NCBI GenBank assembly: GCA_023512345.1
Contig: JAILZT010000003.1
Span: forward strand, 186,001-250,000
Direction of reading: 5' to 3'
Length of the DNA stretch: 64,000 nucleotides
DNA from: Paenibacillus sp.
GTDB lineage: Bacteria > Bacillota > Bacilli > Paenibacillales > Paenibacillaceae
Shown here: piece by piece, positions 8,468 to 17,517 of the stretch
How the letters are laid out: each line of letters begins with the position of its first letter
Position numbering within the stretch: the first letter of the stretch is position 1
Translations under genes and position numbers: made by a program
The notes under the pieces: generated by a model
Told to the model about the DNA's origin: nothing
Databases searched by the model: none
The model's input: only the letters and a program-made list of their open reading frames with translations

Positions 8468-9060
8468 GACTCCCTCCTATAGCGAATCACCAGTCCTGAG
8501 AACAGGTCGATGAAGAAATGACATACAATCGGAGCCCATAAGCTCCCAGAAAGGATATAAATATATCCGAGGCCATAACTGCTTAAAAATACCCACCCGG
8601 TGGGGATCCAATGCCGTAAATAACGAACATGGATAACTGCAAAAAGAATACTCGTCCAGTACGGCCCGAATGCATACTGAATCGCTCCACGGAACAAAAG
8701 TTCCTCACATACAGATACAACAGCAGCAATAAGTAAGATATGCCATGCAGGCCGTTTACGGAACAGAAGCTCGTTGATTCCTCCGTCATCCATCGCATTT
8801 TCAGGCACAATGTAAGTCAAGAAAAAATCTACAACCAGCATAATTCCGGCAAGGCCAAGCCCCCATGCCACAAAATGTCCACTCTCAGGAAAATTTAATA
8901 CTTGAAATGGGTTTCTTTTCTGAAATAAAATCCAGATCAAACCGATAATTAATGTAAGACCCTGAGTAATATAGAGATTCAGCAAAAGCAAGCGGTCTGT
9001 TAACTGCTGCGGGGTAGCCCTTTTCAGCTTAATATCGCCTAATTTGAATTTTTTCATCAT
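8464..9060 (-). CDS. CPBP family intramembrane metalloprotease
   Basis: 198 residues with several membrane helices. The CPBP (Abi) motifs are present: CEELLFRG (EExxxR), LFAVIHVRY (FxxxH), and CHFFIDLFSG (HxxxD/N). Members are Rce1-like membrane proteases or scaffolds, some linked to bacteriocin immunity or membrane-protein turnover. It is the first gene of the packed minus-strand trio. The second residue is also Met, so the start could be three bases later. Confidence 0.85.
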   Translation of the reverse strand: MMKKFKLGDIKLKRATPQQLTDRLLLLNLYITQGLTLIIGLIWILFQKRNPFQVLNFPESGHFVAWGLGLAGIMLVVDFFLTYIVPENAMDDGGINELLFRKRPAWHILLIAAVVSVCEELLFRGAIQYAFGPYWTSILFAVIHVRYLRHWIPTGWVFLSSYGLGYIYILSGSLWAPIVCHFFIDLFSGLVIRYRRES

Positions 9061-9135
9061 AACCTGCCTGTTCTATTTTGTTTATTCTCCAGTTATTACA
9101 TAACAATATTACCTATAGAAAAAGGAGCACATATT

Positions 9136-10041
9136 ATGAACAACCGTACCTCACGCACTCAAATGTTATACACACTTGGTTTATTATTTTTTCTAATCTC
9201 TGGGTTTGCCGCCTTTTTTACCGGTGTAAAAGTAGGTGCGGATAAAACAGAAGACAAATATGACCACTTGAACAGTTTAGAAATAACAGAGGAATTTTCC
9301 GGGTCCTATCAACAACAAGATCTTGTTACTTTCTATCATAACGTATTTTTGCCTTACCGGGAATTCAAACGGGATTGGAACAATCAGGTGGAGAAGCTTG
9401 CGCACAGTAACAACTCCCGCGAGAACAATGCAATTCTTAAAAACCTTGGCATTCTGGCAGACAAACAATATAAAAAAGTAAACCAGGACTCTATTTTCAA
9501 AAATTCACCTCTGTTAGAGCAATCACAGCTTAATATTCTAAAAAGTCTCACCCTCTTCTCCCAAGCTTCTGACAAGGTGGAAGCAGGTTCTGGAGGGCCA
9601 GATACAGCAAAAGTGCTGAAGAGCAACACATTTACAACCAGCGCTATCAATTATGGACTCCTTGCCCAAAAGAATTTCTATGATTCTATGCTGAAGTGGG
9701 GCGCTAAAAGCAACAGTAAAATTCCGGATAAACTAGGTGAAATGAAAACTCTTAACTTTATTGAGTGGAAAAAACTTCCTTTACTCGCCAAAAATGCAAC
9801 CATTGCTAATTTGATGTTGAATAATAACATTTACGCCGGATATGATCCGCAGGATATTACAGCAAAAATGGATGACTTAATCTACTCTGGTATTGCGAGC
9901 AATCTTAAACTTAAGGATATTCAGTCTTCTGTTACACTGCTAATTTCTACCGGTGCTGTACAGCAACAGGATTTCATCAAATGGCGGGAACAATATTACG
10001 GGAAAGAAATCCTGCCCCAGCTTCCTTTTTTCTCTGAGTAA
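9136..10041 (+). CDS. Unknown membrane-anchored extracytoplasmic protein
   Basis: 301 residues. One N-terminal membrane helix (LYTLGLLFFLISGFAAFFTGVKVG, split by few charges) follows a positively charged start, and the rest is a soluble, mostly helical domain outside the membrane. No catalytic or cofactor motif is visible. The start is an ATG after AAAGGAGCAC. It is divergent from the CPBP operon. I do not recognise the family. Confidence 0.75.
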   Translation: MNNRTSRTQMLYTLGLLFFLISGFAAFFTGVKVGADKTEDKYDHLNSLEITEEFSGSYQQQDLVTFYHNVFLPYREFKRDWNNQVEKLAHSNNSRENNAILKNLGILADKQYKKVNQDSIFKNSPLLEQSQLNILKSLTLFSQASDKVEAGSGGPDTAKVLKSNTFTTSAINYGLLAQKNFYDSMLKWGAKSNSKIPDKLGEMKTLNFIEWKKLPLLAKNATIANLMLNNNIYAGYDPQDITAKMDDLIYSGIASNLKLKDIQSSVTLLISTGAVQQQDFIKWREQYYGKEILPQLPFFSE

Positions 10042-10120
10042 GACCAGTTATTGCATCATAACGAAAAATGATGTCCACTTCAAGATTGAGCCCTAATGAA
10101 AGAACCTGATGAATAACCTA

Positions 10121-10150
10121 TTGACACTTTTGGCATCACCATGTTACATT
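10121..10150 (+). promoter_or_regulatory. Sigma-A promoter of the serA leader
   Basis: TTGACA at 10121-10126 and TACATT at 10145-10150 with an 18-base spacer. The -10 is extended (TG one base upstream). It lies about 20 bases before the T-box leader. Confidence 0.55.
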
Positions 10151-10164
10151 ATGAAAAATTAATC

Positions 10165-10432
10165 ACGCAAAACCGATGATAGAACAAAGATTCTGAAGGT
10201 CTTCAGAGAGCCGGTGGGTGGTGTAAACCGGTGGCGGACAGATATCTTTAGCACTCTTGAGATATTGTATCGAAATTACAGTAGGTACAGTCGGATCATC
10301 TCCGTTATCAGTGTGGCCTTTCCAGGCCAATGAGGCTGTGAATTAACTTCACAGTGAATTAGGGTGGTACCACGACGACTCTCGTCCCTTACTATGGCAT
10401 TAGTATGGGGTTGAGGGTCTTTTTTGTACCCT
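10165..10432 (+). promoter_or_regulatory. T-box leader (serine-responsive) upstream of serA
   Basis: The conserved T-box core AATTAGGGTGGTACCACG is at 10357-10374, the antiterminator segment that pairs with the NCCA end of uncharged tRNA. A stem I region with GAGAGCCGGTGGGTGG and a GTGTAAACCGG turn lies at 10205-10232. After the 3' side of stem I, AGC (10250-10252) followed by A fits a serine specifier codon. A GC-rich stem (10378-10424) with a T run ends the leader as a terminator. Low charged tRNA-Ser would favour readthrough into serA. The class is certain; the specifier is read by eye. Confidence 0.9.
10378..10432 (+). terminator. T-box conditional terminator
   Basis: GACTCTCGTCCCTTACTA pairs with TAGTATGGGGTTGAGGGTC around a short loop, followed by TTTTTT. 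It is mutually exclusive with the antiterminator that contains the T-box sequence. Confidence 0.8.
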
Positions 10433-10643
10433 AAAACAATAAACACAGTTATTTTATAGGCTATATCCAATATTTCCGGCCTAGTCTCACCCTCTTTCTT
10501 TTGTGCGGCACCGCGTTGCTCCGTTGTTTTCCGAGTTTTATTTTTTCTAATACTACGTTTCGATTACTACAGGTACTGTGGACCGCCCCATTAGGGCATC
10601 CTCAACATATTATGCTTTTTAACTTTAAGGAGGAAAAGAAACC

Positions 10644-12236
10644 ATGTTTAAAGTATTAGTATCGGATCCTATCAGTGATATGGGTATTCAGAAGTTGATG
10701 GACGCAAATGACGTAATAGTAGAGAAGAAAACAGGACTTAGTGAGGATGAACTTATTGCCATTATCGGAGAATATGATGGTTTGCTCGTGCGCAGCCAAA
10801 CGACGGTAACGGAAAAAATCATCGATGCCGGTACCAACTTGAAGGTCATTGGTCGTGCTGGTGTAGGTGTAGACAATATTAATCTGGAAGCAGCAACCAA
10901 GCGTGGAATTGTTGTTATTAACGCCCCTGATGGAAATACAATTACCACTTGTGAGCATGCTTTCGCTATGATGATGGCTCTGGCCCGTCACATTCCACAA
11001 GCCTACGCCAAAACAATCAGCGGAATTTGGGATAGAAAAACATTCCTAGGAGTTGAGCTTCGCGGCAAAACATTGGGCGTTCTGGGAATGGGCCGGATCG
11101 GCAGCGAAGTTGCCAAACGTGCTAAAGCTTTCGGAATGGACATTCTCGCTTACGACCCCTTCCTGACCGCTGACCGTGCGGAAAAAATGGAAGTTAAACT
11201 TTCCTCTGTAGACGACATAGTACGTGGAGCAGATTTCATTTCGGTACACACTCCACTTACTCCAGAAACACGTCATATGATTTCTCGTCCACAGTTCGAA
11301 GTAATGAAAAAAGGCATGCGCATCATCAACTGTGCCCGTGGCGGTGTTATTGATGAGTTGGCCATGGTAGAAGCCATAGACAGCGGCATTGTTGCCGGAG
11401 CTGCATTCGATGTATTTGAGAAGGAGCCGCCAGAAGCCGATCACCCTTTCCTTTCCCATCCAAAAATCATTGTAACCCCGCATCTGGGTGCTTCCACTGT
11501 TGAAGCTCAGGAGAATGTTGCCATTGATGTATCGGAACAAGTGCTGCACATTCTGCGGAACGAGCCTTTTATCAATGCTGTTAATATCCCTCCGGTTGCT
11601 CCTAGTGTAATGAACAGACTGCAGCCGTACTTCAATCTTGGAGAAAAACTAGGCAGTTTTGTAACCCAAATTACAAACGGAGCTATTCGTGAAATTAATG
11701 TTGAATACGCCGGAGACCTTGCCGATGTAGATACTCAGCCATTGACTCGCTACATTGTAAAAGGAGTATTGTCCCGTCACTTTGCAGGCGATGTGAATAT
11801 TGTAAACTCGATGCATTTGGCTAAGACACGTGATGTCAACGTTGTTGTAACCAAAGCGTCCAAAACAAAAGGCTTTACCAACCTGCTAACCGTTACCTTG
11901 AAAACAGATCAAGATAACGAACAATTGGTAGCCGGTACGTTACTCCAGGGTTATGGAGAACGAATCGTTCAATTAAACAAATTCCCGGTTGATATCGCTC
12001 CAGAAGGTCATCAAATCTACGTATCCCATAACGACAAACCAGGTATCATCGGTCTAGTAGGTACGCTCCTAGGTCAGAATGATGTCAATATCGGATCCAT
12101 GCAGGTGGGCCGTAAAATCGTCGGTGGTGCCGCAATCATGCTTTTGACTGTTGATAAGGCCGTTCCTGAAGAAGTGCTTACTAAATTGGCAGGATTATCA
12201 GAGATCAATACTGCAGAAGAAGTTATCCTGTTATAG
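10644..12236 (+). CDS. serA: D-3-phosphoglycerate dehydrogenase
   Basis: 530 residues, the long SerA type. The substrate and NAD-binding dehydrogenase core covers about 1-315: [10 protein letters not shown], the Rossmann [27 protein letters not shown], and the catalytic TPHLGAST. An intervening ASB-type domain (about 320-450) and a C-terminal ACT domain (about 455-530, [17 protein letters not shown]) follow. It oxidises 3-phosphoglycerate to 3-phosphohydroxypyruvate, the first step of serine synthesis; ACT domains often mediate serine feedback. The ATG follows AAGGAGG by ten bases. Expression is set by the T-box leader. Confidence 0.96.
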   Translation: MFKVLVSDPISDMGIQKLMDANDVIVEKKTGLSEDELIAIIGEYDGLLVRSQTTVTEKIIDAGTNLKVIGRAGVGVDNINLEAATKRGIVVINAPDGNTITTCEHAFAMMMALARHIPQAYAKTISGIWDRKTFLGVELRGKTLGVLGMGRIGSEVAKRAKAFGMDILAYDPFLTADRAEKMEVKLSSVDDIVRGADFISVHTPLTPETRHMISRPQFEVMKKGMRIINCARGGVIDELAMVEAIDSGIVAGAAFDVFEKEPPEADHPFLSHPKIIVTPHLGASTVEAQENVAIDVSEQVLHILRNEPFINAVNIPPVAPSVMNRLQPYFNLGEKLGSFVTQITNGAIREINVEYAGDLADVDTQPLTRYIVKGVLSRHFAGDVNIVNSMHLAKTRDVNVVVTKASKTKGFTNLLTVTLKTDQDNEQLVAGTLLQGYGERIVQLNKFPVDIAPEGHQIYVSHNDKPGIIGLVGTLLGQNDVNIGSMQVGRKIVGGAAIMLLTVDKAVPEEVLTKLAGLSEINTAEEVILL

Positions 12237-12257
12237 AATTTCTACTATAAATAGCAG

Positions 12258-12302
12258 TAAAAAAGCCCTCTTCCATTTTCAATAGGAGAAGAGGGCTTTT
12301 TT
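12258..12302 (+). terminator. Terminator of serA
   Basis: AAAAGCCCTCTTC / GAAGAGGGCTTTTTT stem-loop, T-rich on both strands. It may also terminate the convergent SDR gene. Confidence 0.88.
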
Positions 12303-12326
12303 ATGTGCCAAATCCATGGATTGAGA

Positions 12327-13169
12327 TTATTCTGTTACTTTAAAAATTGGAACCCTTCGTCCGTCGATATCCGTAAAGTCGTACTCCTCTGCTAGTAATC
12401 CAACTTGCTGTGGAGTTCCTGTTTTCTCAATAACTAAGGGATCCGATGCCAACGCACACACGGCTCGCCCAATGTACCTAGTGGATTCGCTAAGGTGTAG
12501 AGCCTCCACTTCATGCCAGTGTTCCTCATCCGTCTCCATACTTTTCAGTACCAGCTCGGTTCTCATCCACCCTGGAGATAAAGGAATAACAGCGATCCCA
12601 TCTTTTTGAAGTTCAATAGACAATCCATAGGCCATACGGACAAGGGCATTTTTGGCCAAGTCATAATAAAAATTACCGATATATTTATACTGATCCCAAA
12701 AGGTCGTGTGAATAATTAATCCGCCATTCTTGTTGTTCCGCATGAGAGGTATTGCATAATAATTCGTCATTAACTGGGCTCGGACTCCTGAATTGAACAT
12801 ATGATCCCAATGCTCTACAGGAAGCTCCCATAAGGGCTTATTCGCGATCTCCAGCTCATTGCCGCCCCAGACGTTGTTAACCAGAATATCCAGCTGACCA
12901 TGCTCCGTTTCGATTCGCCGAATTACACTCTCTGTCTCACTATCTATAGTATGATCACAACGAATGGCTGCCCCCTCGCCTCCCTCCTGCTCTATCTCAG
13001 AGATCGTTCTGTCTATATCTCCGTTCCCTTGACTGGTTGAATGAGCAGATGTAGACCTGCCTGTTACATAAACAAATGCCCCGGCTTTCGCCAACTCTAT
13101 AGCAATGCCTTTTCCCGCTCCTCTGCTTCCTCCAGTTACAAGCGCTACTTTACCCTGCAATGGTTTCAT
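12327..13169 (-). CDS. SDR family oxidoreductase
   Basis: 280 residues from the ATG at 13169 (AAGGTG six bases upstream; a GTG at 13178 lies inside that site). The NAD(P) motif is TGGSRGAGKGIA, with LVNNVWGG later and the catalytic pair in YYDLAK (YxxxK). The catalytic Ser position, about 13 residues before the Tyr, falls in HTTFWDQ, so Thr may replace Ser. The opening resembles DHRS1-type short-chain dehydrogenases. The substrate is unknown. It is divergent from a WYL regulator, a common arrangement for a regulated oxidoreductase. Confidence 0.82.
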   Translation of the reverse strand: MKPLQGKVALVTGGSRGAGKGIAIELAKAGAFVYVTGRSTSAHSTSQGNGDIDRTISEIEQEGGEGAAIRCDHTIDSETESVIRRIETEHGQLDILVNNVWGGNELEIANKPLWELPVEHWDHMFNSGVRAQLMTNYYAIPLMRNNKNGGLIIHTTFWDQYKYIGNFYYDLAKNALVRMAYGLSIELQKDGIAVIPLSPGWMRTELVLKSMETDEEHWHEVEALHLSESTRYIGRAVCALASDPLVIEKTGTPQQVGLLAEEYDFTDIDGRRVPIFKVTE

Positions 13170-13242
13170 TCCAAACACCTTCTTTTCTTGAAATGTATTC
13201 GAGTTATATGATTAGCATAACCTTTATATATGTCACCTTTTG

Positions 13243-13256
13243 TCATATTAATATGA
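13243..13256. promoter_or_regulatory. Candidate operator in the SDR/WYL divergent intergenic region
   Basis: TCATATTAATATGA is a perfect 14-bp palindrome located between the divergent SDR and WYL-regulator genes, extended by TG and CA flanks. It could be the binding site of the WYL regulator; no direct proof is in the sequence. Confidence 0.4.
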
Positions 13257-13306
13257 TACACTGAACCACAAACATGATGAATCTTAACCAAGAGGAGGAA
13301 TCTGCT

Positions 13307-14290
13307 GTGAGAGCTGACCGGTTATTAACGATACTGCTACTACTGCAAAACCGAGGTAAGATGACTTCTCGTGAATTGGCCCAAACGTTGGAAACGTCAG
13401 AACGGACAATATTTCGGGATATGGAAGCTTTAAGTTCAGCTGGAATACCTGTGTATGCAGAACGAGGGCCTCAAGGAGGCTGGATGCTCACCGAAGGCTA
13501 CCGCACTTCCCTGACCGGAATGAAGCCTACGGAAATAGGCGCTCTCCTACTCTCTACCGATTCCACAATATTAAAGGATCTAGGTATTCATGAGGATTTC
13601 ACGACTGCTGCCCGCAAGCTGGAAGCTGCTGTCTCCGGAAATAAATTCCCTTCGGCAAGCTATTTCAACCAGCGTATACATATAGACAGTGAAGGTTGGC
13701 TTTCGTCTGAGGAAACTTTTCCTTTCCTGTCAACACTCCAGACCGCTCTCTGGGAAGATCGGAAGGTAAGTATCTCTTATCTTCGAAATGGTGAAACCAA
13801 GAACCGGATGATTGGTCTTCTGGGCCTGGTGGCTAAGCAAGGAGTGTGGTATGCTATCGGGCAGCATGAGGAGCAATACAGAACATACCGAGTTTCGCGA
13901 ATCGTTGCTGCTGAGATTATGAATGAACCTTATACACGTCCTGAGAATTTTGAACTATCGAGTTACTGGGAATCGTCTAAAATATCCTTCAAGCAAGCGC
14001 TCCCCAGTTATAAAGGCAAGTTTTCTATAAAAGCTTCCTTCCTCCAGGAGTTAAAACGGGAACGCTATGTCACTTTGCTATCTATAGAAGAATGCTCAGA
14101 CCCCTTATGGCTGGAAGCCGAAGCTGAATTCAACACCATAGAATCAGCTTTACGTATAATGTTGTCTTTGGGTCCCCATGTGATCGTTAAGTCCCCAGAG
14201 GAACTACGTATTAGTGTTTATAGGGCTGCATTAGGAACAGTCTTATTGGGACGCAGAGTAAGACGTCTTTTTTCTACGGATTCAGTTTAG
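13307..14290 (+). CDS. HTH-WYL transcriptional regulator (YafY/DeoR-like)
   Basis: About 327 residues. An N-terminal winged helix (RADRLLTILLLLQNRGKMTSRELAQ... ERTIFRDMEALSSAGIPV) is followed by a WYL domain (about 130-220, with GVWYAIGQHEEQYRTYRVSRI) and a C-terminal WCX-like part. I start at the GTG at 13307, seven bases after AGGAGGA; an upstream ATG at 13274 lies before that site. WYL domains bind small ligands or nucleic acids. Its 3' end overlaps the convergent solute-binding-protein gene by 17 bases. It probably controls the divergent SDR gene. Confidence 0.85.
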   Translation: MRADRLLTILLLLQNRGKMTSRELAQTLETSERTIFRDMEALSSAGIPVYAERGPQGGWMLTEGYRTSLTGMKPTEIGALLLSTDSTILKDLGIHEDFTTAARKLEAAVSGNKFPSASYFNQRIHIDSEGWLSSEETFPFLSTLQTALWEDRKVSISYLRNGETKNRMIGLLGLVAKQGVWYAIGQHEEQYRTYRVSRIVAAEIMNEPYTRPENFELSSYWESSKISFKQALPSYKGKFSIKASFLQELKRERYVTLLSIEECSDPLWLEAEAEFNTIESALRIMLSLGPHVIVKSPEELRISVYRAALGTVLLGRRVRRLFSTDSV

Positions 14291-15608
14291 CTGCTTCATC
14301 AAGTTTCTTTAAAAACTCTTCTGGAGTGCATCTTCCATCCATTAAGGATTGATGAGCCTCCATGACTTTATTTTTGAATTCATTGGTTCCTTGATCCTGT
14401 AGTGGCGTCCCGCTGGAAGTCGAAATGGAGCTAAAGATATCTACCAATCCTTTTTGCAGATTATTTTCGGCTCCAGTTAGGAACTTATCGAATTTTTGAG
14501 CAGGAATTCCTGCACCGCTTTGCCAAATTTGCTTAGCCCAATTCTCTGGAGCATAGAAATAGTTCAAAAATTGTACCGCCTCTTTTTTGTTCTTGGAATT
14601 GGCAGAGATAGAATATCCCCCGCCGAACCAAGCTGCTACGTCGGTTAGCTTGCCCATCTCAGAAGCGGGATACGGTGCAGCGGCGACATTATTTCGGAAT
14701 TCTTCTGAGAAATCCTCATCCGTTGCAAGACCAGATTCCCAGCTGCCCATCAAAAAGAAAGCCGCTTTACCTTGTCCAAACAAGTTACGAGATGCGCCGT
14801 AGTCCGCTGTCAAAAAACCATCTGCAAGTGCCTTGTCTTTCTCGAACTGCTGTAATTCTATAGCTGCTTCAAGAAATTGTTCATTACCTGAGAAGGTTGC
14901 TTTGCCTGCAAGAACATCGTCCATCTTGGTGAAATCACCTGTATGGCGCTGAGCTATGTATTCGAACCAAATCGGTAGTGACCAGCCTTCAATGGCGTTG
15001 GTTGTAATGGGATTAATGCCTTTTTCTCGCAGCTTCTTAGTGGCCTGAAACCATTCAAGTGTTGTTACAGGAACCTTAATGCCGTGGTCAGCCAATAGTT
15101 TTTGATTGTAATACATAACAAAGAAGTCGGTATTTCTAGGTAATCCAAATAATTTACCACTCTGCATAAAGCCATCGAAGGAGCCGGACACGAAATTATA
15201 GTCTGTATAATCCGATTTCTGCAGCTCTGCCAACAGGCCCGCATCTATCAGCGGTTTGATAAAAGAGGTCTGCCCCCAAGATTGAATAATATCTGGAAGC
15301 GTATTAGATGAAGCATATATTTTAATTTTGGATTTGTAAGGTTCATCCTGCAAGGCTTCTACTTCAATTTTTATATTACTATGCTCTTTCATATAGGCGT
15401 CTATGATTTGCTGTTCTATTTTCCCCTGTCCGTTGGAACGATCCGCAAGCGCTGTGAAGAATTTCAAAGTGATATTCCCCGTTGTCTCCGTACGGTCTTC
15501 AACTTTTGCCGCAGGGGGATTAGAATTGATGAGGTTGATACTAAACATTGTACATACTATTAGACTGACAACGATGAGAATAGCTAGTACAGAATCTTTT
15601 CGTTTCAT
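14274..15608 (-). CDS. Extracellular solute-binding protein (family 1, sugar type)
   Basis: About 444 residues from MKRKDSVLAILIVVSLIVC, a signal or anchor segment; LIVC could be a lipobox but is atypical. The mature part has the family 1 layout: ITLKFFTALADRSNGQ, AYMKEHSNIKIEVEAL, FGLPRNTDFFVMYYNQKLL, GKAAFFLMGSWE and a C-terminal VQFLNYFYAPENW. It would bind an oligosaccharide outside the membrane. No permease genes adjoin it; instead a YesM/YesN-type two-component pair is divergent, so a sensing role is possible. The start follows AAGAGGTGG. Confidence 0.88.
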   Translation of the reverse strand: MKRKDSVLAILIVVSLIVCTMFSINLINSNPPAAKVEDRTETTGNITLKFFTALADRSNGQGKIEQQIIDAYMKEHSNIKIEVEALQDEPYKSKIKIYASSNTLPDIIQSWGQTSFIKPLIDAGLLAELQKSDYTDYNFVSGSFDGFMQSGKLFGLPRNTDFFVMYYNQKLLADHGIKVPVTTLEWFQATKKLREKGINPITTNAIEGWSLPIWFEYIAQRHTGDFTKMDDVLAGKATFSGNEQFLEAAIELQQFEKDKALADGFLTADYGASRNLFGQGKAAFFLMGSWESGLATDEDFSEEFRNNVAAAPYPASEMGKLTDVAAWFGGGYSISANSKNKKEAVQFLNYFYAPENWAKQIWQSGAGIPAQKFDKFLTGAENNLQKGLVDIFSSISTSSGTPLQDQGTNEFKNKVMEAHQSLMDGRCTPEEFLKKLDEAAKLNP

Positions 15609-15636
15609 CTCGTAACCACCTCTTGAGAAGCCGGAT

Positions 15637-15653
15637 TTCCTAAAATTTAGGAA
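15637..15653. promoter_or_regulatory. Perfect palindrome upstream of the solute-binding protein gene
   Basis: TTCCTAAAATTTAGGAA has 8-bp perfect arms around one central base. It lies about 30 bases upstream of the SBP start in the SBP / histidine kinase divergent region, so it may be an operator. Confidence 0.4.
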
Positions 15654-15774
15654 GCGGTACATTTATTATTATCTTATTTGTAGTTATACTGATGATATTC
15701 TATTTGAAGCAGGGTGAGAAATCATTAAACCAATTGTTACACGCTATCGGGATATTTCACTGCAGTATAAATTA

Positions 15775-17514
15775 GTGATATGGGTCATTCCTCTTTTGAT
15801 CCTTACGGTTGGTCTAACTGGCCTATATTCTTATTATATTGCTGCCAATGAAATCGTCGATAAAATCCGCCAAGCGCAGAGCCACATGGCTGCCAAAACT
15901 ACGAACCAACTTGATTTTATCACCACCGGTACCATTAGCACAGGTAACTTCCTATTTCTCAATCCTGCCCTGCAAAATATGGTTACTACTACAGATACAC
16001 TCGAAGTAAGAGAGGAGATCTACAAATCACTACTCCCTTTAATGGTATCGAGCGAATCCTTTCAGTCCCTGCTTGTTTATCGCTTACCTACTGGACAAGA
16101 GGATAATCAACCCTTCGCTATTACACAAACTGGCATTGCGAGTGCTGCCTCGTTCTCCGAGTTCCAAGAAACCCGGTTTTTCAAAAACATTATGAAATCA
16201 GCCGGTGAGCCTATTTGGGATATGTTGTCCCCTGAAGATCACCTGCTTCATGGAGATAGACACCACAAACTCGTTATGATCAAACCTTTTAAGGACTTCA
16301 ATAACTATAAACGAATTGGTGTTTTGATGATTGGGATTGATGCAGATCAGCTCAGTAATCATCTTTTTCATAAGGAAAATAATGCTTATCAATTGGTTAT
16401 CAATAACGATGGTGTTATTCTTGCCTCTACAGAATTGGATAATTTGGGTAAGTCTATCGGAGATCTTCCCTATTTCCAATCCGGGGATACCGCTCTTTCA
16501 AAAAATGATGCCTTGAATTACCTGCTCGATAGAGATGACTTGGTTGTCTCTCAGACCACTTCTCCGCTGACGGGCTGGCACTCTTTGGTAATACAGAATA
16601 AAAACGATTTATTGAAAGAGCTAGATTATATTAAATCCATTACCTTTCTAATTATGGCAGTGTTTACTTTGGTTATGATTCTGTGTACTTGGTTAATCGC
16701 CAAAATTATTACGAACCCTGTCAAAACATTGATTCTATCCATGAAGCAGCTTCAGCGTGGAGACTTCACTCAGCAAGTTAATTTTTCAGGAAATGATGAG
16801 ATCGGCCAGTTGGGCTATTGGTACGATACGATGGTCAAGCGTGTCAAAACACTAATAGATGATGTGTATACTTCACACCTGAAACAGAAAGAAGCAGAAC
16901 TTAAAACGCTGCAATCCCAAATCAACCCCCACTTTTTATATAATACTTTAAATATGATTAGTTGGACGGCCATGCAGAAGAATGAGCGGGATATTGCAGA
17001 GATGGTGCAATCTTTGTCACAGGTGTTTAGGTTAAGTCTGAATAACGGTCAAGACAATGCTACACTGCTTCAAGAAGTTGAATTAATCGAAAATTATTTG
17101 TTTTTGCAAAAGAAACGCTTTACTACTAGATTTCATTTTTCCATTCATCTAGATGAAGATATCCGTCATATCCAAGTTCCAAAGTTATTACTGCAACCTC
17201 TTGTTGAAAACGCCATCATTCATGCTATTGAACCCTTGGAAGGAAGCGGAATGATATCGGTATCCTGTTATGTCGAAGAATCTTGGATTGTATTGGAGGT
17301 TATCGATAATGGGAAGGGTATGACTCCAGAGCGGGTAGAGAAAATTTTATCAAAACCTCAATTAGTTACACCTTCCAATGGACACTCGGGCCTCGCATTA
17401 AGTAATATTCGTGAACGGTTGAATCTGTACTTCGAGCTGACAGAATTTCATATTGAAAGCACTTTAGGTCTTGGTACACGAATCCAAATCCGAATTTATA
17501 AAGGGGATCACTAA
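15775..17514 (+). CDS. YesM-type sensor histidine kinase
   Basis: At least 579 residues: a membrane segment, an extracytoplasmic dCache-like sensor (about 25-285), a second membrane helix (about 290-312), HAMP (NPVKTLILSMKQLQRGDF), then His_kinase (QSQINPHFLYNTLNMISW, with the phospho-His in NPHFLYN) and HATPase_c (DNGKGMTPE, GLALSNIRERL). The frame given starts at a GTG that lacks a ribosome-binding site and cuts into the first helix. The in-frame stretch upstream from 15724 (ATT AAA CCA ATT GTT) reads IKPIVTRYRDISLQYKL and is preceded by AGGGTGAG, so the true start may be a rare ATT at 15724 (596 residues). Confidence 0.88.
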   Translation: MIWVIPLLILTVGLTGLYSYYIAANEIVDKIRQAQSHMAAKTTNQLDFITTGTISTGNFLFLNPALQNMVTTTDTLEVREEIYKSLLPLMVSSESFQSLLVYRLPTGQEDNQPFAITQTGIASAASFSEFQETRFFKNIMKSAGEPIWDMLSPEDHLLHGDRHHKLVMIKPFKDFNNYKRIGVLMIGIDADQLSNHLFHKENNAYQLVINNDGVILASTELDNLGKSIGDLPYFQSGDTALSKNDALNYLLDRDDLVVSQTTSPLTGWHSLVIQNKNDLLKELDYIKSITFLIMAVFTLVMILCTWLIAKIITNPVKTLILSMKQLQRGDFTQQVNFSGNDEIGQLGYWYDTMVKRVKTLIDDVYTSHLKQKEAELKTLQSQINPHFLYNTLNMISWTAMQKNERDIAEMVQSLSQVFRLSLNNGQDNATLLQEVELIENYLFLQKKRFTTRFHFSIHLDEDIRHIQVPKLLLQPLVENAIIHAIEPLEGSGMISVSCYVEESWIVLEVIDNGKGMTPERVEKILSKPQLVTPSNGHSGLALSNIRERLNLYFELTEFHIESTLGLGTRIQIRIYKGDH

Positions 17515-17517
17515 ACG

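Noticed and set aside
11046..11549. 167-codon minus-strand frame inside serA
   Set aside because: Shadow frame of the strongly conserved serA coding sequence with no ribosome-binding site.
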